Source of the DNA: Flavobacteriales bacterium UBA1937
GTDB lineage: Bacteria > Bacteroidota > Bacteroidia > Flavobacteriales > Weeksellaceae
Direction: 5' to 3'
DNA: 64,000 bases
Assembly: GCA_002337005.1 (NCBI GenBank)
Contig: DDFD01000024.1
Span: 1-64,000 of the forward strand
Positions 1-7,387 of this stretch are shown here, one piece after another (positions within the stretch are counted from its first letter, which is position 1; every line of letters begins with the position of its first letter). The notes under the pieces are model-generated. The model made no database searches. It was not told the origin of the DNA and saw only the letters and a list, made by a program, of their open reading frames with translations. A program made the translations under genes and the position numbers.

Positions 1-988
1 TATCTACAGTTGATGTTCTTTTCAGCACCAGACATTTAACTTTTCTTTTTTCTATGATAGTCTTATAATCGGCAAAACGGCTTAGGTTCTCAAGCATTAA
101 AGGATAAAGAGAGTCTGCCTTAGATTGAGGTACAATATATTCGTAATTATAAAGGCTTTTATCCTCAACACGTCTTTCAGGATTTTTAAATTCTATTATT
201 CTGCGTTTTTCGTTGAAAGATTGATTTTTTTTCTGGAATATTTCATTAGCTATTGCTGAAGCAATTTCCCAAAAAGAAAAATTGGTAAATTGTCTGCCAT
301 ATACGATTTGTCCCGACCTATGAAAGCCAGAGCCAAAGCCCATTCCTCGGATTCTTCCTTTGGCAAAAAGAGAATAGCTAATCATAGACAAATCTTTCTC
401 ATTATCAAAATTCTCCGAAAGCATCAAAGGTCTATCTCTGCTCATTTGTACTACCGTCCGAAGGGAAGAATTTTCTCCTCCTAATACTTCCTGTATGGTT
501 TTTTCTGTAACCTGTGCACCATCTGTGGTATTGAGCATTTTTCCGTCTTTTATCCAGATAATATAAGGAACGCCTTTGTGTGGAAAGAGCTGATGAAACA
601 TTTTGTCGCCTGCTACGGAAACTACATTTTTATAACGCTGTCCGTTTTTAGAGGCAAAGAATTTTTCTAAAACCAAACGATCTTGGTTGCTCACAGCAAG
701 GATTTTTATTTTATCACCAAATTGTTTTTGCAGTTCCTCCATTTTAGGAAAGTTGAGTAAACAACTGCTGCACCAGGTATTCCAGAAGTCCAGAAGGATG
801 AGTTTGTCTTTATCCTGACTGAGGGTAATGGTTTTCTGAGGATGGTTGACCAATTGTAAAGGGGTTGACCAGATGTTTTCAGGGAGGGATTCTCCTATTT
901 TTAGAGATTTGTTCTGGGCAAAGCTGGTGGTAGCTGCCACAAGAGTAAAGGCTAGGGACAAGAATCCCCTGCAAAAAATATTTTTCAT
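1..988 (-). CDS. TlpA-like exported thioredoxin-fold protein (3' end outside window)
   Basis: I read this frame by reverse-complementing the left edge; it stays open from an ATG at 988 to base 1, so the C-terminus is missing. The protein begins with a Sec signal peptide (MKNIFCRGFLSLAFTLVAAT, then SFAQ). A thioredoxin fold follows, with the redox motif WCSSC about 80 residues in and a GVPYIIW segment that resembles the cis-proline loop. About 170 further residues follow the fold and I do not recognise them. Family knowledge: TlpA-like proteins are periplasmic thiol-disulfide reductases, and in Bacteroidota long versions often sit beside SusC/RagA-type transport genes. No such partner is visible here. 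The fold call is firm and the substrate is unknown. Confidence 0.8.
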   Translation of the reverse strand, partial: MKNIFCRGFLSLAFTLVAATTSFAQNKSLKIGESLPENIWSTPLQLVNHPQKTITLSQDKDKLILLDFWNTWCSSCLLNFPKMEELQKQFGDKIKILAVSNQDRLVLEKFFASKNGQRYKNVVSVAGDKMFHQLFPHKGVPYIIWIKDGKMLNTTDGAQVTEKTIQEVLGGENSSLRTVVQMSRDRPLMLSENFDNEKDLSMISYSLFAKGRIRGMGFGSGFHRSGQIVYGRQFTNFSFWEIASAIANEIFQKKNQSFNEKRRIIEFKNPERRVEDKSLYNYEYIVPQSKADSLYPLMLENLSRFADYKTIIEKRKVKCLVLKRTSTVD

Positions 989-1627
989 ATTTTTGTTATG
1001 GTTTAATTCGTTAAACTTGGCTCTTTTCTGCATCGTGTAAATTCCACTCTACTATATTGCAGAAAGGGCTTTTTTATTTTCTGTTATCTATGGTTGGAGG
1101 TTTTACTGTCTGTTTCTTAGGGGTAAGGTTTTTTAATGACTGTAAAGGAGGAAGCTTTGCTCATAGCCTTAACTTCCTGCCAATACAAGCCGAAAAATTA
1201 ATATGAATGAATGTTTTTTCTCGTGTAAGCTGTAAAGCCGCAATAAGTTGTACACCTTATTGTATCCTGCGTTTGATACTGTATTTTTGAAAAGCGGCTT
1301 AGAATGTAGAAATAGTGGACTACAAAAAAAATAGCGTGAAACTCACTACATCAACGCATGTACCAGAGGTATCGCCAAACACCTTGCAACAAACTCCGTA
1401 AGTGAGCCCACGCCTAGGTCGTGAGCTAAATCACTTATCTTCTCGTTGCTATTTGTTTGAAAATTGGCGATTTTCTGATACGAGATTCTAAGCAATAGCT
1501 TCTATTTGTAATTTTTGAAGTATCGCAAAATTACTTTATTAAATAATTTTCTCCAAATATAACATATTTTTTTAATTTGTGACAAATATGTCAATGAAAA
1601 ATTTGACATATTTGTCACTTTTATTCA
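989..1627. other. 639-bp gap, mostly unassigned
   Basis: No convincing gene lies here. Near 1023-1060 a weak inverted repeat built on CTTTTCTGCA and TGCAGAAAGG precedes a T-run and could end a rightward transcript. The stretch at about 1340-1450 looks less AT-rich than its surroundings but is stop-rich in every frame, which could mean a decayed gene. The right end holds the operator of the XRE gene. Confidence 0.4.
1579..1618. promoter_or_regulatory. 16-bp-arm inverted repeat, probable XRE operator
   Basis: Arms of 16 bp at 1579-1594 and 1603-1618 are perfect reverse complements around an 8-base spacer. Each arm contains its own dyad of the form TGACA-N4-TGTCA (1580-1593 and 1604-1617), so there are two dimer sites centred 24 bp apart. 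The repeat ends 9 bp before the start of the XRE gene, the usual place for an autoregulatory operator. The binding protein is inferred from position only. Confidence 0.7.
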
Positions 1628-1915
1628 ATGAAATATATTGAAGACAAATATTTTATTGCACTTGCTGATCATATCAAAGAAATACTTGAGGATAAAAAGA
1701 TTGATGTGGCTGATTTAGCAGCTGCAGCTAATCTCGATAGAAGACAAGTTTATAGATTGATAAATAAAGAGAATGTTCCGAAATTGTCAACATTAATACG
1801 TATATCTTTAGCTGCGGGAATTGAACCACAACAACTTTTTGCATTAAAATTTGATTTTGGAGCTTACATGAGCGAAAATAATATACTAAAGGTTTCCAAA
1901 AAAAAGAAAAAATAA
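1628..1915 (+). CDS. XRE-family helix-turn-helix regulator, 95 aa
   Basis: This is a small DNA-binding protein with one Cro/C1-type helix-turn-helix. Residues about 15-65 show the usual pattern: an IDVADLAAAANLDRRQVYRL region for the two helices, then VPKLSTLIRISLAAGI for the following helix. A lysine tail ends the protein. There is no sensor domain. The start at 1628 lies 9 bp after a large inverted repeat made of two dyads, which points to negative autoregulation. A hairpin overlapping the stop codon probably ends its transcript. The next gene has its own -10-like box, so this may be a single-gene unit. Such regulators are frequent on mobile DNA; no partner toxin is recognisable. Confidence 0.8.
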   Translation: MKYIEDKYFIALADHIKEILEDKKIDVADLAAAANLDRRQVYRLINKENVPKLSTLIRISLAAGIEPQQLFALKFDFGAYMSENNILKVSKKKKK

Positions 1916-1938
1916 TCCTAATGAGATTTAGGATTATT
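1911..1938 (+). terminator. Hairpin terminator after the XRE gene
   Basis: AATAATCCTA (1911-1920) and TAGGATTATT (1929-1938) form a 10-bp stem with an 8-base loop. The left arm overlaps the XRE stop codon. The T-run after it is short, so efficiency is uncertain. Confidence 0.55.
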
Positions 1939-1967
1939 TCATTATAGATAAGCTTACAGAAAATTTA

Positions 1968-1975
1968 TATATTTG
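1968..1975 (+). promoter_or_regulatory. Bacteroidota -7 box (TATATTTG)
   Basis: TATATTTG matches the Bacteroidota consensus TAnnTTTG and lies 25 bp before the start at 2001. No TTG sits at the right -33 distance, so this is a half match. Confidence 0.45.
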
Positions 1976-2000
1976 GGTGAAACAATTCTAGAAAAACACT

Positions 2001-2669
2001 ATGGATAATACAATATTAATTTTAATTTGTATAAACATTCTTCTTTCAATCGGAAGTATTTTGATCAAAGAATATTTAAAAGAAAAAGGGAAAAATATAG
2101 CAACTAGAGAGGACATAGAGCAAATCACTGAAAAAATTGAAAATGTAAAAAATGAATTATCATACAAAAATCAACAAAAAATTGAATGGAATGAAAACAC
2201 AAAAAAATTATTGTTAGATTTTTATTCAAATTACATAAATCTTTCAGATGATTATTTAAAAAACTTTACAATTTTTTATAATGACATTTCAGACCCAAAT
2301 GCTGTAAGAAATCATATGGAAAAAATTGCAAAAGAACATTCAGAGCTAAAACACAATTTTTACAAATTAAATATTTACGAAGCTAAAGATTCAAAATTTC
2401 TTGAAAAATTATCGAAACTTTTAAATGACTTAAACATAGTATACGGAGAAATAAAAATACATTTAATGCAAATTGAAAATTATATAAAAATCAATAATAT
2501 AAGTTTACAAAAAGATAATACCATTTATAAAAACCTTGTTGAAAGAAGACAAGAAGAATTTGAAAAAATTTTTGAAATTCTTGAGAAAAATACTGAAATA
2601 AAAAATAATAATTTCAATGAACTTTCTAATTTGATTTATAGAAAAATTAAAGAAAAATATAATGAATAA
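2001..2669 (+). CDS. Unknown membrane-anchored coiled-coil protein, 222 aa
   Basis: I do not recognise a family. Residues 4-22 form one hydrophobic helix (ILILICINILLSIGSILI) and the rest is highly charged, Lys/Glu/Asn-rich and predicted helical, with heptad-like spacing from about residue 38 to 75 and again after 150. This looks like a single-pass anchor carrying a cytoplasmic helical bundle. The composition is more AT-rich than the housekeeping genes of the window, which fits acquired DNA. It lies between the XRE gene and a leftward integrase and has its own -7-like box. No catalytic motif is visible. Confidence 0.6.
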   Translation: MDNTILILICINILLSIGSILIKEYLKEKGKNIATREDIEQITEKIENVKNELSYKNQQKIEWNENTKKLLLDFYSNYINLSDDYLKNFTIFYNDISDPNAVRNHMEKIAKEHSELKHNFYKLNIYEAKDSKFLEKLSKLLNDLNIVYGEIKIHLMQIENYIKINNISLQKDNTIYKNLVERRQEEFEKIFEILEKNTEIKNNNFNELSNLIYRKIKEKYNE

Positions 2670-2788
2670 TCAGAATTGATAAACTACTTTTGAAATTATT
2701 CAGCATCCAGAAAAACTTGCTAAAAGATCCCTAAAATTTGCTCTATTTATATAACAAAAGATAATAAATAGAGGAAAAAAATCCTGCT

Positions 2789-2811
2789 CTCCGAAGTTTG
2801 CAACTTCGGAG
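2789..2811. repeat. REP-like palindromic hairpin
   Basis: CTCCGAAGT and ACTTCGGAG form a 9-bp GC-richer stem around a TTGCA loop in an otherwise AT-rich gap. There is no T-run after it. It resembles dispersed REP palindromes that REP-associated tyrosine transposases mobilise; whether it is repeated elsewhere cannot be seen here. Confidence 0.45.
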
Positions 2812-2852
2812 CGTACTAATTAACAAACTCAACTTTAGCCGAATAAGTATTG

Positions 2853-2895
2853 AACTTTTGGTTCTTTTGGTTCTTTTGGTTCAAAACAAAAGAAC
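2853..2895. repeat. 9-bp tandem repeat closing into a hairpin
   Basis: About three copies of TTCTTTTGG run from 2854 to 2882. The last copy pairs with CAAAAGAAC at 2887-2895 (left arm 2870-2878) to give a 9-bp stem. The 337-bp gap between 2670 and 3006 holds only this repeat and the palindrome before it. Confidence 0.5.
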
Positions 2896-3006
2896 AGATT
2901 TGTATAACTAATATAGGATTTATTTAATAACTTATATAATTATTTTTTAGGACGATACATATCTATAGTATAGATACTGTATGGTTAGTGTATGAAATAA
3001 AAACAT

Positions 3007-4242
3007 CTATTCATTGGCTTTTTTTTCTTTCATCTGCAATACCTTTTTTAAATTTACCATATCATAACTCACTTTCTTATCCAGAATTTTCGCATAATGC
3101 TGAGTTGTTTTTATATTCGTATGCCCAAGCATTTTACTTACACTTTCAATAGGCACTCCATTTGAAAGAGTAACTGTAGTAGCAAAAGTATGTCTTGCGA
3201 TATGAAACGTCAAATCTTTATTGATTCCACAGACGCTCGCAATTTCTTTAAGATAAGAATTCATTTTCTGATTGCTGAGAACAGGAAACAGGACATCCGA
3301 ATTGACACATTGAGGATGATTTTCATACTTTAAAACCAATTCCTGAGCCAAAGGCAATAGCGGAACTCTTGTCGAAGTATCAGTTTTTTGACGACGGGTA
3401 AAAATCCACTGGTCGCCATCAATCCCAGTATTAATGCTAGATTTTGACAATTGCTTTACATCCACATAAGCCAGACCGGTATAGCAGCTGAAAAGAAAAA
3501 TATCCCGTACTTGACTCAATCTATCTGAGGCAAATTCCTTTTCATAAACAGCTTGAATTTCCTCCTTTGCAAGATAGGGGCGTTCTACTACTTTAAGTTT
3601 TGCTTTGTAACCCAGAAAAGGATCTTTTGATAACCAGCCGTTCGCCATACATAACCGAATAATCTTTTTGAAATTCTTGATATACTTTACTGCTGTATTA
3701 TTAGCACATTTGCGCACACTACGAAGCCAAAAATCATAATCCATTATGAAAACGTGATCGATCTTTGTAATGTCAATATCAGAAACTTTGTACTTCCAAT
3801 TTAGAAACTCCTGTGTATGTTTTAAAGAAGTTTTGTATCGTTCTAATGTACCAGGAGCAAAATCCTGCCCCACCAATGCTTCTACTTTATCATTATGTTC
3901 CTGAAAAATAGGAATGAGCATTCTTGTGGTAACATCAGTTCCAAGCAGTTTAGATTTTAAACTCTCTGCAGTTACAAAGTCTTCTTCTTTCAGCATCAGG
4001 TAATGGAAATCGTAAACTTTTTGTTCCAAAGTTTTAAGGTAAGAGTTCAGCGTTTTGGCTTCTTGACTATTACCTACAGCTTTCTGTGACTTATTATCCC
4101 ATTTCTTAGGATCAATATATCTTTTTGCTGCAATCTCCGCTGCCTTGCCATCTATCGTGATTCGTAAGTAGATTGGAGCGGTTCCGTTTGTTCTGATTTT
4201 ATTCTTTTTTACAAAGAATAGCAGGTTGAATGTTTTGTTCAT
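3007..4242 (-). CDS. Tyrosine recombinase (integrase 1), 411 aa
   Basis: This is a site-specific integrase of the Bacteroidota mobile-element type. An arm-binding N-terminus (about 1-100) is followed by a SAM-like core-binding domain (about 110-210) and a catalytic domain (about 220-400). Visible catalytic residues are K286, H347 and R350 in HIARH, H374 in LGHT, and the nucleophile Y383 in HYAKI. The position of the first catalytic arginine, in the motif TGLAYVDV, holds alanine (A258). Loss of this arginine is known in the CTnDOT integrase IntDOT and relatives, so the enzyme may still be active. It points left, away from the second integrase, and has a cluster of AGTGACCTAT repeats upstream. 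Its element probably extends leftward out of the window. Confidence 0.9.
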   Translation of the reverse strand: MNKTFNLLFFVKKNKIRTNGTAPIYLRITIDGKAAEIAAKRYIDPKKWDNKSQKAVGNSQEAKTLNSYLKTLEQKVYDFHYLMLKEEDFVTAESLKSKLLGTDVTTRMLIPIFQEHNDKVEALVGQDFAPGTLERYKTSLKHTQEFLNWKYKVSDIDITKIDHVFIMDYDFWLRSVRKCANNTAVKYIKNFKKIIRLCMANGWLSKDPFLGYKAKLKVVERPYLAKEEIQAVYEKEFASDRLSQVRDIFLFSCYTGLAYVDVKQLSKSSINTGIDGDQWIFTRRQKTDTSTRVPLLPLAQELVLKYENHPQCVNSDVLFPVLSNQKMNSYLKEIASVCGINKDLTFHIARHTFATTVTLSNGVPIESVSKMLGHTNIKTTQHYAKILDKKVSYDMVNLKKVLQMKEKKANE

Positions 4243-4343
4243 TGTGTGATAACTTTAATTGTTTAATAATTTACTTTTTGTTACCACTTTTTGCAAGATG
4301 TTCAATCGTTAAACTGCCTATTAGTCCGGTTTTTCAGAGATTT

Positions 4344-4390
4344 TAGTGACCTATTTTGATATTTTAACGATAGGTCACTAAATAGGTCAC
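4344..4390. promoter_or_regulatory. Three TAGGTCAC repeats, probable integrase 1 arm sites
   Basis: TAGTGACCTAT (4344-4354) is the reverse complement of ATAGGTCACTA (4370-4380), and a further ATAGGTCAC occurs at 4382-4390, 12 bp after the second. The order inverted-direct-direct with 12-bp spacing lies about 100-150 bp upstream of integrase 1. Arm-type binding sites of tyrosine recombinases are typically arranged like this; the role is inferred. Confidence 0.5.
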
Positions 4391-4437
4391 TTTTAATATG
4401 ACCTTTTTTGATTTTCTTTGATACTAACGCAAAACAA

Positions 4438-4471
4438 AAAACGCTGTAAACATTGATGTTTACAGCGTTTT
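4438..4471. terminator. 16-bp-arm hairpin between the two integrases
   Basis: Arms of 16 bases (4438-4453 and 4456-4471) pair perfectly around a 2-base loop, with A-runs on the left and T-runs on the right. It could act as a bidirectional terminator that isolates the two integrase genes, or as a structural part of the attachment region that starts 24 bp further on. Confidence 0.5.
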
Positions 4472-4494
4472 AGCTTATTTTGGTTTCCCAACTG

Positions 4495-4507
4495 GCGGAG
4501 AGTGAGG
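4495..4507. other. Left attachment core: copy of the tRNA-Ser 3' end
   Basis: GCGGAGAGTGAGG is identical to 26525-26537, which is the 3' end of the tRNA-Ser gene read on the plus strand. The match stops after 13 bp and no other tRNA part is present, so this is an att-type repeat and not a tRNA. It marks the left end of the proposed element. Confidence 0.6.
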
Positions 4508-4578
4508 CTCTTTCTCCTGAACCTATATAGATAATCATAGAGTATTAAAATACTGATTTTCAATAGATAATATATTTT

Positions 4579-4611
4579 TTGACAACAATAAAATATCATA
4601 AATAATCTTTG
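4579..4611 (+). promoter_or_regulatory. Probable promoter of integrase 2
   Basis: TTG at 4579-4581 is followed after 22 bases by AATCTTTG (4604-4611), one base off the TAnnTTTG consensus. The expected transcript start lies just before the GGGTGT pair, so integrase bound there could repress its own gene. Confidence 0.4.
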
Positions 4612-4626
4612 CACATCTCAATAATT

Positions 4627-4644
4627 GGGTGTAAATTTGGGTGT
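4627..4644. promoter_or_regulatory. GGGTGT pair, left-end arm-type site
   Basis: GGGTGT occurs at 4627-4632 and 4639-4644, 12 bp apart. The same pair with the same spacing and orientation occurs at 26473-26490 near the right end. It lies in the leader of integrase 2. Confidence 0.5.
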
Positions 4645-4665
4645 CGAATATTAGCACTACATATT

Positions 4666-5955
4666 ATGAATATCAAACGAAATATTGTATTTGCTCTTGA
4701 AAAAAGAAAAAAAGAGAATATTCCTGTAATAGAGAATGTCCCCATACGTATGCGAGTTATTTACAATAATAAACGTATTGAATTTACCACAGGCTACCGA
4801 ATTGATGTTTCAAAATGGGATGAAGACAGACAACGGGTAAAAAACGGTTGTACGAACAAACTTAAGCAAACTGCAACAGAAATCAATTCAGACCTTTTAA
4901 AATACTATTCGGATATACAGGACATTTTCAAAGAATGCGAAGTAAAAGACACCATTCCTACTCCTGAACAGCTTAAAGTAGCTTTCAACAATCGACAAAA
5001 TAAAGGGTTGACAAATATTTTGGAGATTGAAGTCCCCATAATATCTTTTATGGATAAATTTGATGAGTTTGTACGGGAATGTGGTGCACATAACAATTGG
5101 ACAGAAGCCACTTATGAAAAATTTGCTGCAACAAAGAATCATTTAACCAACTTTGACAAAGAACTTTCATATGAAACTTTAGATGAAAGCAAGTTGACTC
5201 AATATGTAAACTTTCTCCGTGATAAGAAAGATTTTCGAAATAGTACTATAGGGAAGCAAATAGGATTCCTAAAATGGTTTCTTAGATGGAGTAAAAAGAA
5301 AGGATACACTTCTAATTTTGCCTTTGAATTATTTAAACCAAAATTAAAAACCACCCAAAAGAAAGTCATATTTCTAACTTGGGCTGAACTTACAAAACTG
5401 AGAGAATACAAAATTCCAGAAACAAAAAAATATTTGGAAAGAGTTCGTGATGTTTTCTTGTTCCAATGCTTTACAGGACTCAGGTATTCCGATGTTTTCA
5501 ATTTAAGAAGAAGTGATGTAAAAGAAAATCACATCGAAATTACTACTGTTAAAACCGCAGATAGTTTGATTATTGAATTGAATAACCATAGCAAAGCAAT
5601 ACTTGACAAATATAAAGAAGTTCATTTTGAATATGATAAAGTACTACCTGTAATTACTAACCAAAAAATGAATGATTACTTGAAAGAACTAGCAGAATTA
5701 GCAGAAATAAATGAGCCTATTCGAGAAGTTTATTATAAAGGAAATAAACGTATTGATGAAGTTACGCCAAAATATGCTTTATTAGGAACACATGCAGGAA
5801 GGCGGACATTTATTTGTAATGCTCTTTCATTAGGAATTCCAGCACAGGTTGTTATGAAATGGACAGGACATAGTGATTATAAAGCGATGAAACCATATAT
5901 TGATATTGCCGACGAGATTAAAGCTAGTGCAATGGATAAATTTAATCAGTTGTAA
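4666..5955 (+). CDS. Tyrosine recombinase (integrase 2), 429 aa
   Basis: This is the probable integrase/excisionase recombinase of the 22-kb element. An N-terminal arm-binding region (about 1-105), a SAM-like core-binding domain (about 120-220) and a catalytic domain (about 230-425) can be made out. All catalytic residues are present: R273 in TGLRYSDV, H376 and R379 in THAGRR, H402 in TGHSDY and the nucleophile Y411 in KPYIDI. I chose ATG 4666; a longer reading from TTG 4609 would translate through the GGGTGT pair and the likely transcript start. The gene sits 160 bp inside the left attachment core. It is divergent from integrase 1, to which it is only distantly similar. Confidence 0.9.
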   Translation: MNIKRNIVFALEKRKKENIPVIENVPIRMRVIYNNKRIEFTTGYRIDVSKWDEDRQRVKNGCTNKLKQTATEINSDLLKYYSDIQDIFKECEVKDTIPTPEQLKVAFNNRQNKGLTNILEIEVPIISFMDKFDEFVRECGAHNNWTEATYEKFAATKNHLTNFDKELSYETLDESKLTQYVNFLRDKKDFRNSTIGKQIGFLKWFLRWSKKKGYTSNFAFELFKPKLKTTQKKVIFLTWAELTKLREYKIPETKKYLERVRDVFLFQCFTGLRYSDVFNLRRSDVKENHIEITTVKTADSLIIELNNHSKAILDKYKEVHFEYDKVLPVITNQKMNDYLKELAELAEINEPIREVYYKGNKRIDEVTPKYALLGTHAGRRTFICNALSLGIPAQVVMKWTGHSDYKAMKPYIDIADEIKASAMDKFNQL

Positions 5956-5992
5956 TATTAACTAAATTCAAATATAAAAAACATAAATAATA

Positions 5993-6907
5993 ATGAAAGA
6001 AGAAATAATTACCGAATATAATAATCTATATCAAGAATTATCAAAATTAAAAGAGATTATAACTTATGATTTCCTTTCAATAGATAGAATACAAATAGCT
6101 TATCTTGACAGTTATATAGCAAAAAAAGAATGTGTGAATGTTGAAAAATTTGAGTTCGTCTTTAATGCTTTAATTGATAGAAAAATAAGTAATTCTTTAG
6201 TTTTTGACCTTACGGGTTTAATATTTGAAATAATAACACTTTTAAATAGTAAAACGGAAAATATAAATAAATACTATTCGTCCGATCTTTATGAACTCGC
6301 TATAAATGATGCAATGCAACACGATGATAATCTAAAAACAATAAGAGAATTAGAACATCTCGTTGAAAAGTTCAATCATATTCACGAAAAAACAGCTTTA
6401 AAAATCTTCAAAGAGAAACAGAAAGATTATGGTGTATATAGAATAAATTATTATGATTATTATAAGGTATTGCTAAAGAATTATTTAGAAAAATTTCAAA
6501 AACATTCTGAAAAAAAAAATATTCCAAAAGATGAATTAAAAAAGGGAAAATATTTCGATATGGAAATAGTCTCTAAAGTTCATAAAGTATGTAATGGTAT
6601 TCAATTTGAAAATTTGACAGAAGTAGAATTATATCTCATTCTCAATTTACAACCCACAAATGCTCGATTGAAGATAAAAAAAGACGAAATCACTAGAATG
6701 TGTTATTTGATTTATAACCTTTCCTTTTACTTTAAAGAAGATGAAAAATCAGAATGGATAGATACCGTATTGAATACTTTTAGTATTAAAAAAGGAACCT
6801 ATAATTCAAAATGTACAAATCCAAATTCTGAAACAACTGGTGATAATAATGCAAAATTCCGAAAATTACTAAAGCCAATATTCCTTAACATCCCTGATAT
6901 TCCTTGA
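5993..6907 (+). CDS. Unknown protein after the integrase, 304 aa
   Basis: I do not recognise this protein. It is soluble, very Lys/Glu/Asn-rich and predicted mostly helical, without signal peptide, membrane segment or visible catalytic motif. The C-terminal third ends in a KFRKLLKPIF segment. It starts 38 bp after integrase 2 in the same direction, so it is probably co-transcribed and may help integration or excision. Helical proteins of this size beside integrases in Bacteroidota elements include RteC-like regulators, but I see no clear match. Codon use is markedly AT-rich. Confidence 0.6.
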   Translation: MKEEIITEYNNLYQELSKLKEIITYDFLSIDRIQIAYLDSYIAKKECVNVEKFEFVFNALIDRKISNSLVFDLTGLIFEIITLLNSKTENINKYYSSDLYELAINDAMQHDDNLKTIRELEHLVEKFNHIHEKTALKIFKEKQKDYGVYRINYYDYYKVLLKNYLEKFQKHSEKKNIPKDELKKGKYFDMEIVSKVHKVCNGIQFENLTEVELYLILNLQPTNARLKIKKDEITRMCYLIYNLSFYFKEDEKSEWIDTVLNTFSIKKGTYNSKCTNPNSETTGDNNAKFRKLLKPIFLNIPDIP

Positions 6908-7013
6908 TATTATCTAGATAACCACCTTTACCACTTAAAATAATTTTAATACTCATTGATTATCAATGATATAAATATAAAGAATCCACCTACACACCAC
7001 CCTTTTCTCGTCA

Positions 7014-7021
7014 TAGATTTG
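7014..7021 (+). promoter_or_regulatory. -7 box before the replication/mobilization genes (TAGATTTG)
   Basis: TAGATTTG matches TAnnTTTG and lies 64 bp upstream of the start at 7085. It is the only consensus -7 box seen in the gap 6908-7084. No TTG sits at the expected -33 position. Confidence 0.4.
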
Positions 7022-7084
7022 CAATGTGTTCGAACAATAACGCCGAAGTACAAGGCTTGTTTAACCATAACATTGTAAAAGAAT

Positions 7085-7387
7085 ATGAACCTTAATGAAC
7101 TTAAACAGAAACCTCTTTGGCAGATGACAGGCGAAGAATTTCTTTACCTTCAGAAGACCAATGAAAACAAAGAACCAGAAATTGTTTCTCTCAACAATTC
7201 AACAAAAAAACACGTTTACGGAATCGCTGGAATTGCACGTCTATTTGGATGCAGTATTCCCACAGCCAACCGTATCAAGCAAAGTGGGAGAATAGATAAA
7301 GCCATCACGCAGATAGGACGTAAAATCATTGTAGATGCAGACCTTGCATTAGAACTGGCAGGGCATAAAAAAGGAGGAAGAAAGTAA
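7085..7387 (+). CDS. DUF3853-like helix-turn-helix protein, 100 aa
   Basis: The N-terminal half is a short acidic region containing PLWQMTGEEFL. The second half (about 45-90) reads as a winged-helix/excisionase-type DNA-binding fold: YGIAGIARLFGCSIPTANRI, then a wing ending in RKIIVDADLAL. This pattern is typical of DUF3853 proteins, which in Bacteroidota elements precede the replication ATPase and primase genes, exactly the order here. Likely roles are excisionase or element-encoded regulator. The stop codon overlaps the next start by one base (TAATG), so translation of the two is probably coupled. Confidence 0.75.
   Translation: MNLNELKQKPLWQMTGEEFLYLQKTNENKEPEIVSLNNSTKKHVYGIAGIARLFGCSIPTANRIKQSGRIDKAITQIGRKIIVDADLALELAGHKKGGRK

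Noticed and set aside
290..484. Plus-strand open frame at 290-484
   Set aside because: It lies opposite the TlpA-like gene, which has a signal peptide and a WCSSC motif and is open to the window edge.
4495..4530. A second tRNA-Ser gene at the left end
   Set aside because: Only 13 bases match the tRNA 3' end; no anticodon arm, D-arm or acceptor partner follows.
4609..4665. TTG start at 4609 for integrase 2
   Set aside because: It lies next to the probable -7 box and would translate through the GGGTGT pair; ATG 4666 gives a normal N-terminus.
4897..5501. Minus-strand open frames inside integrase 2
   Set aside because: They are shadows of a gene with a full set of recombinase catalytic residues and show no protein features of their own.
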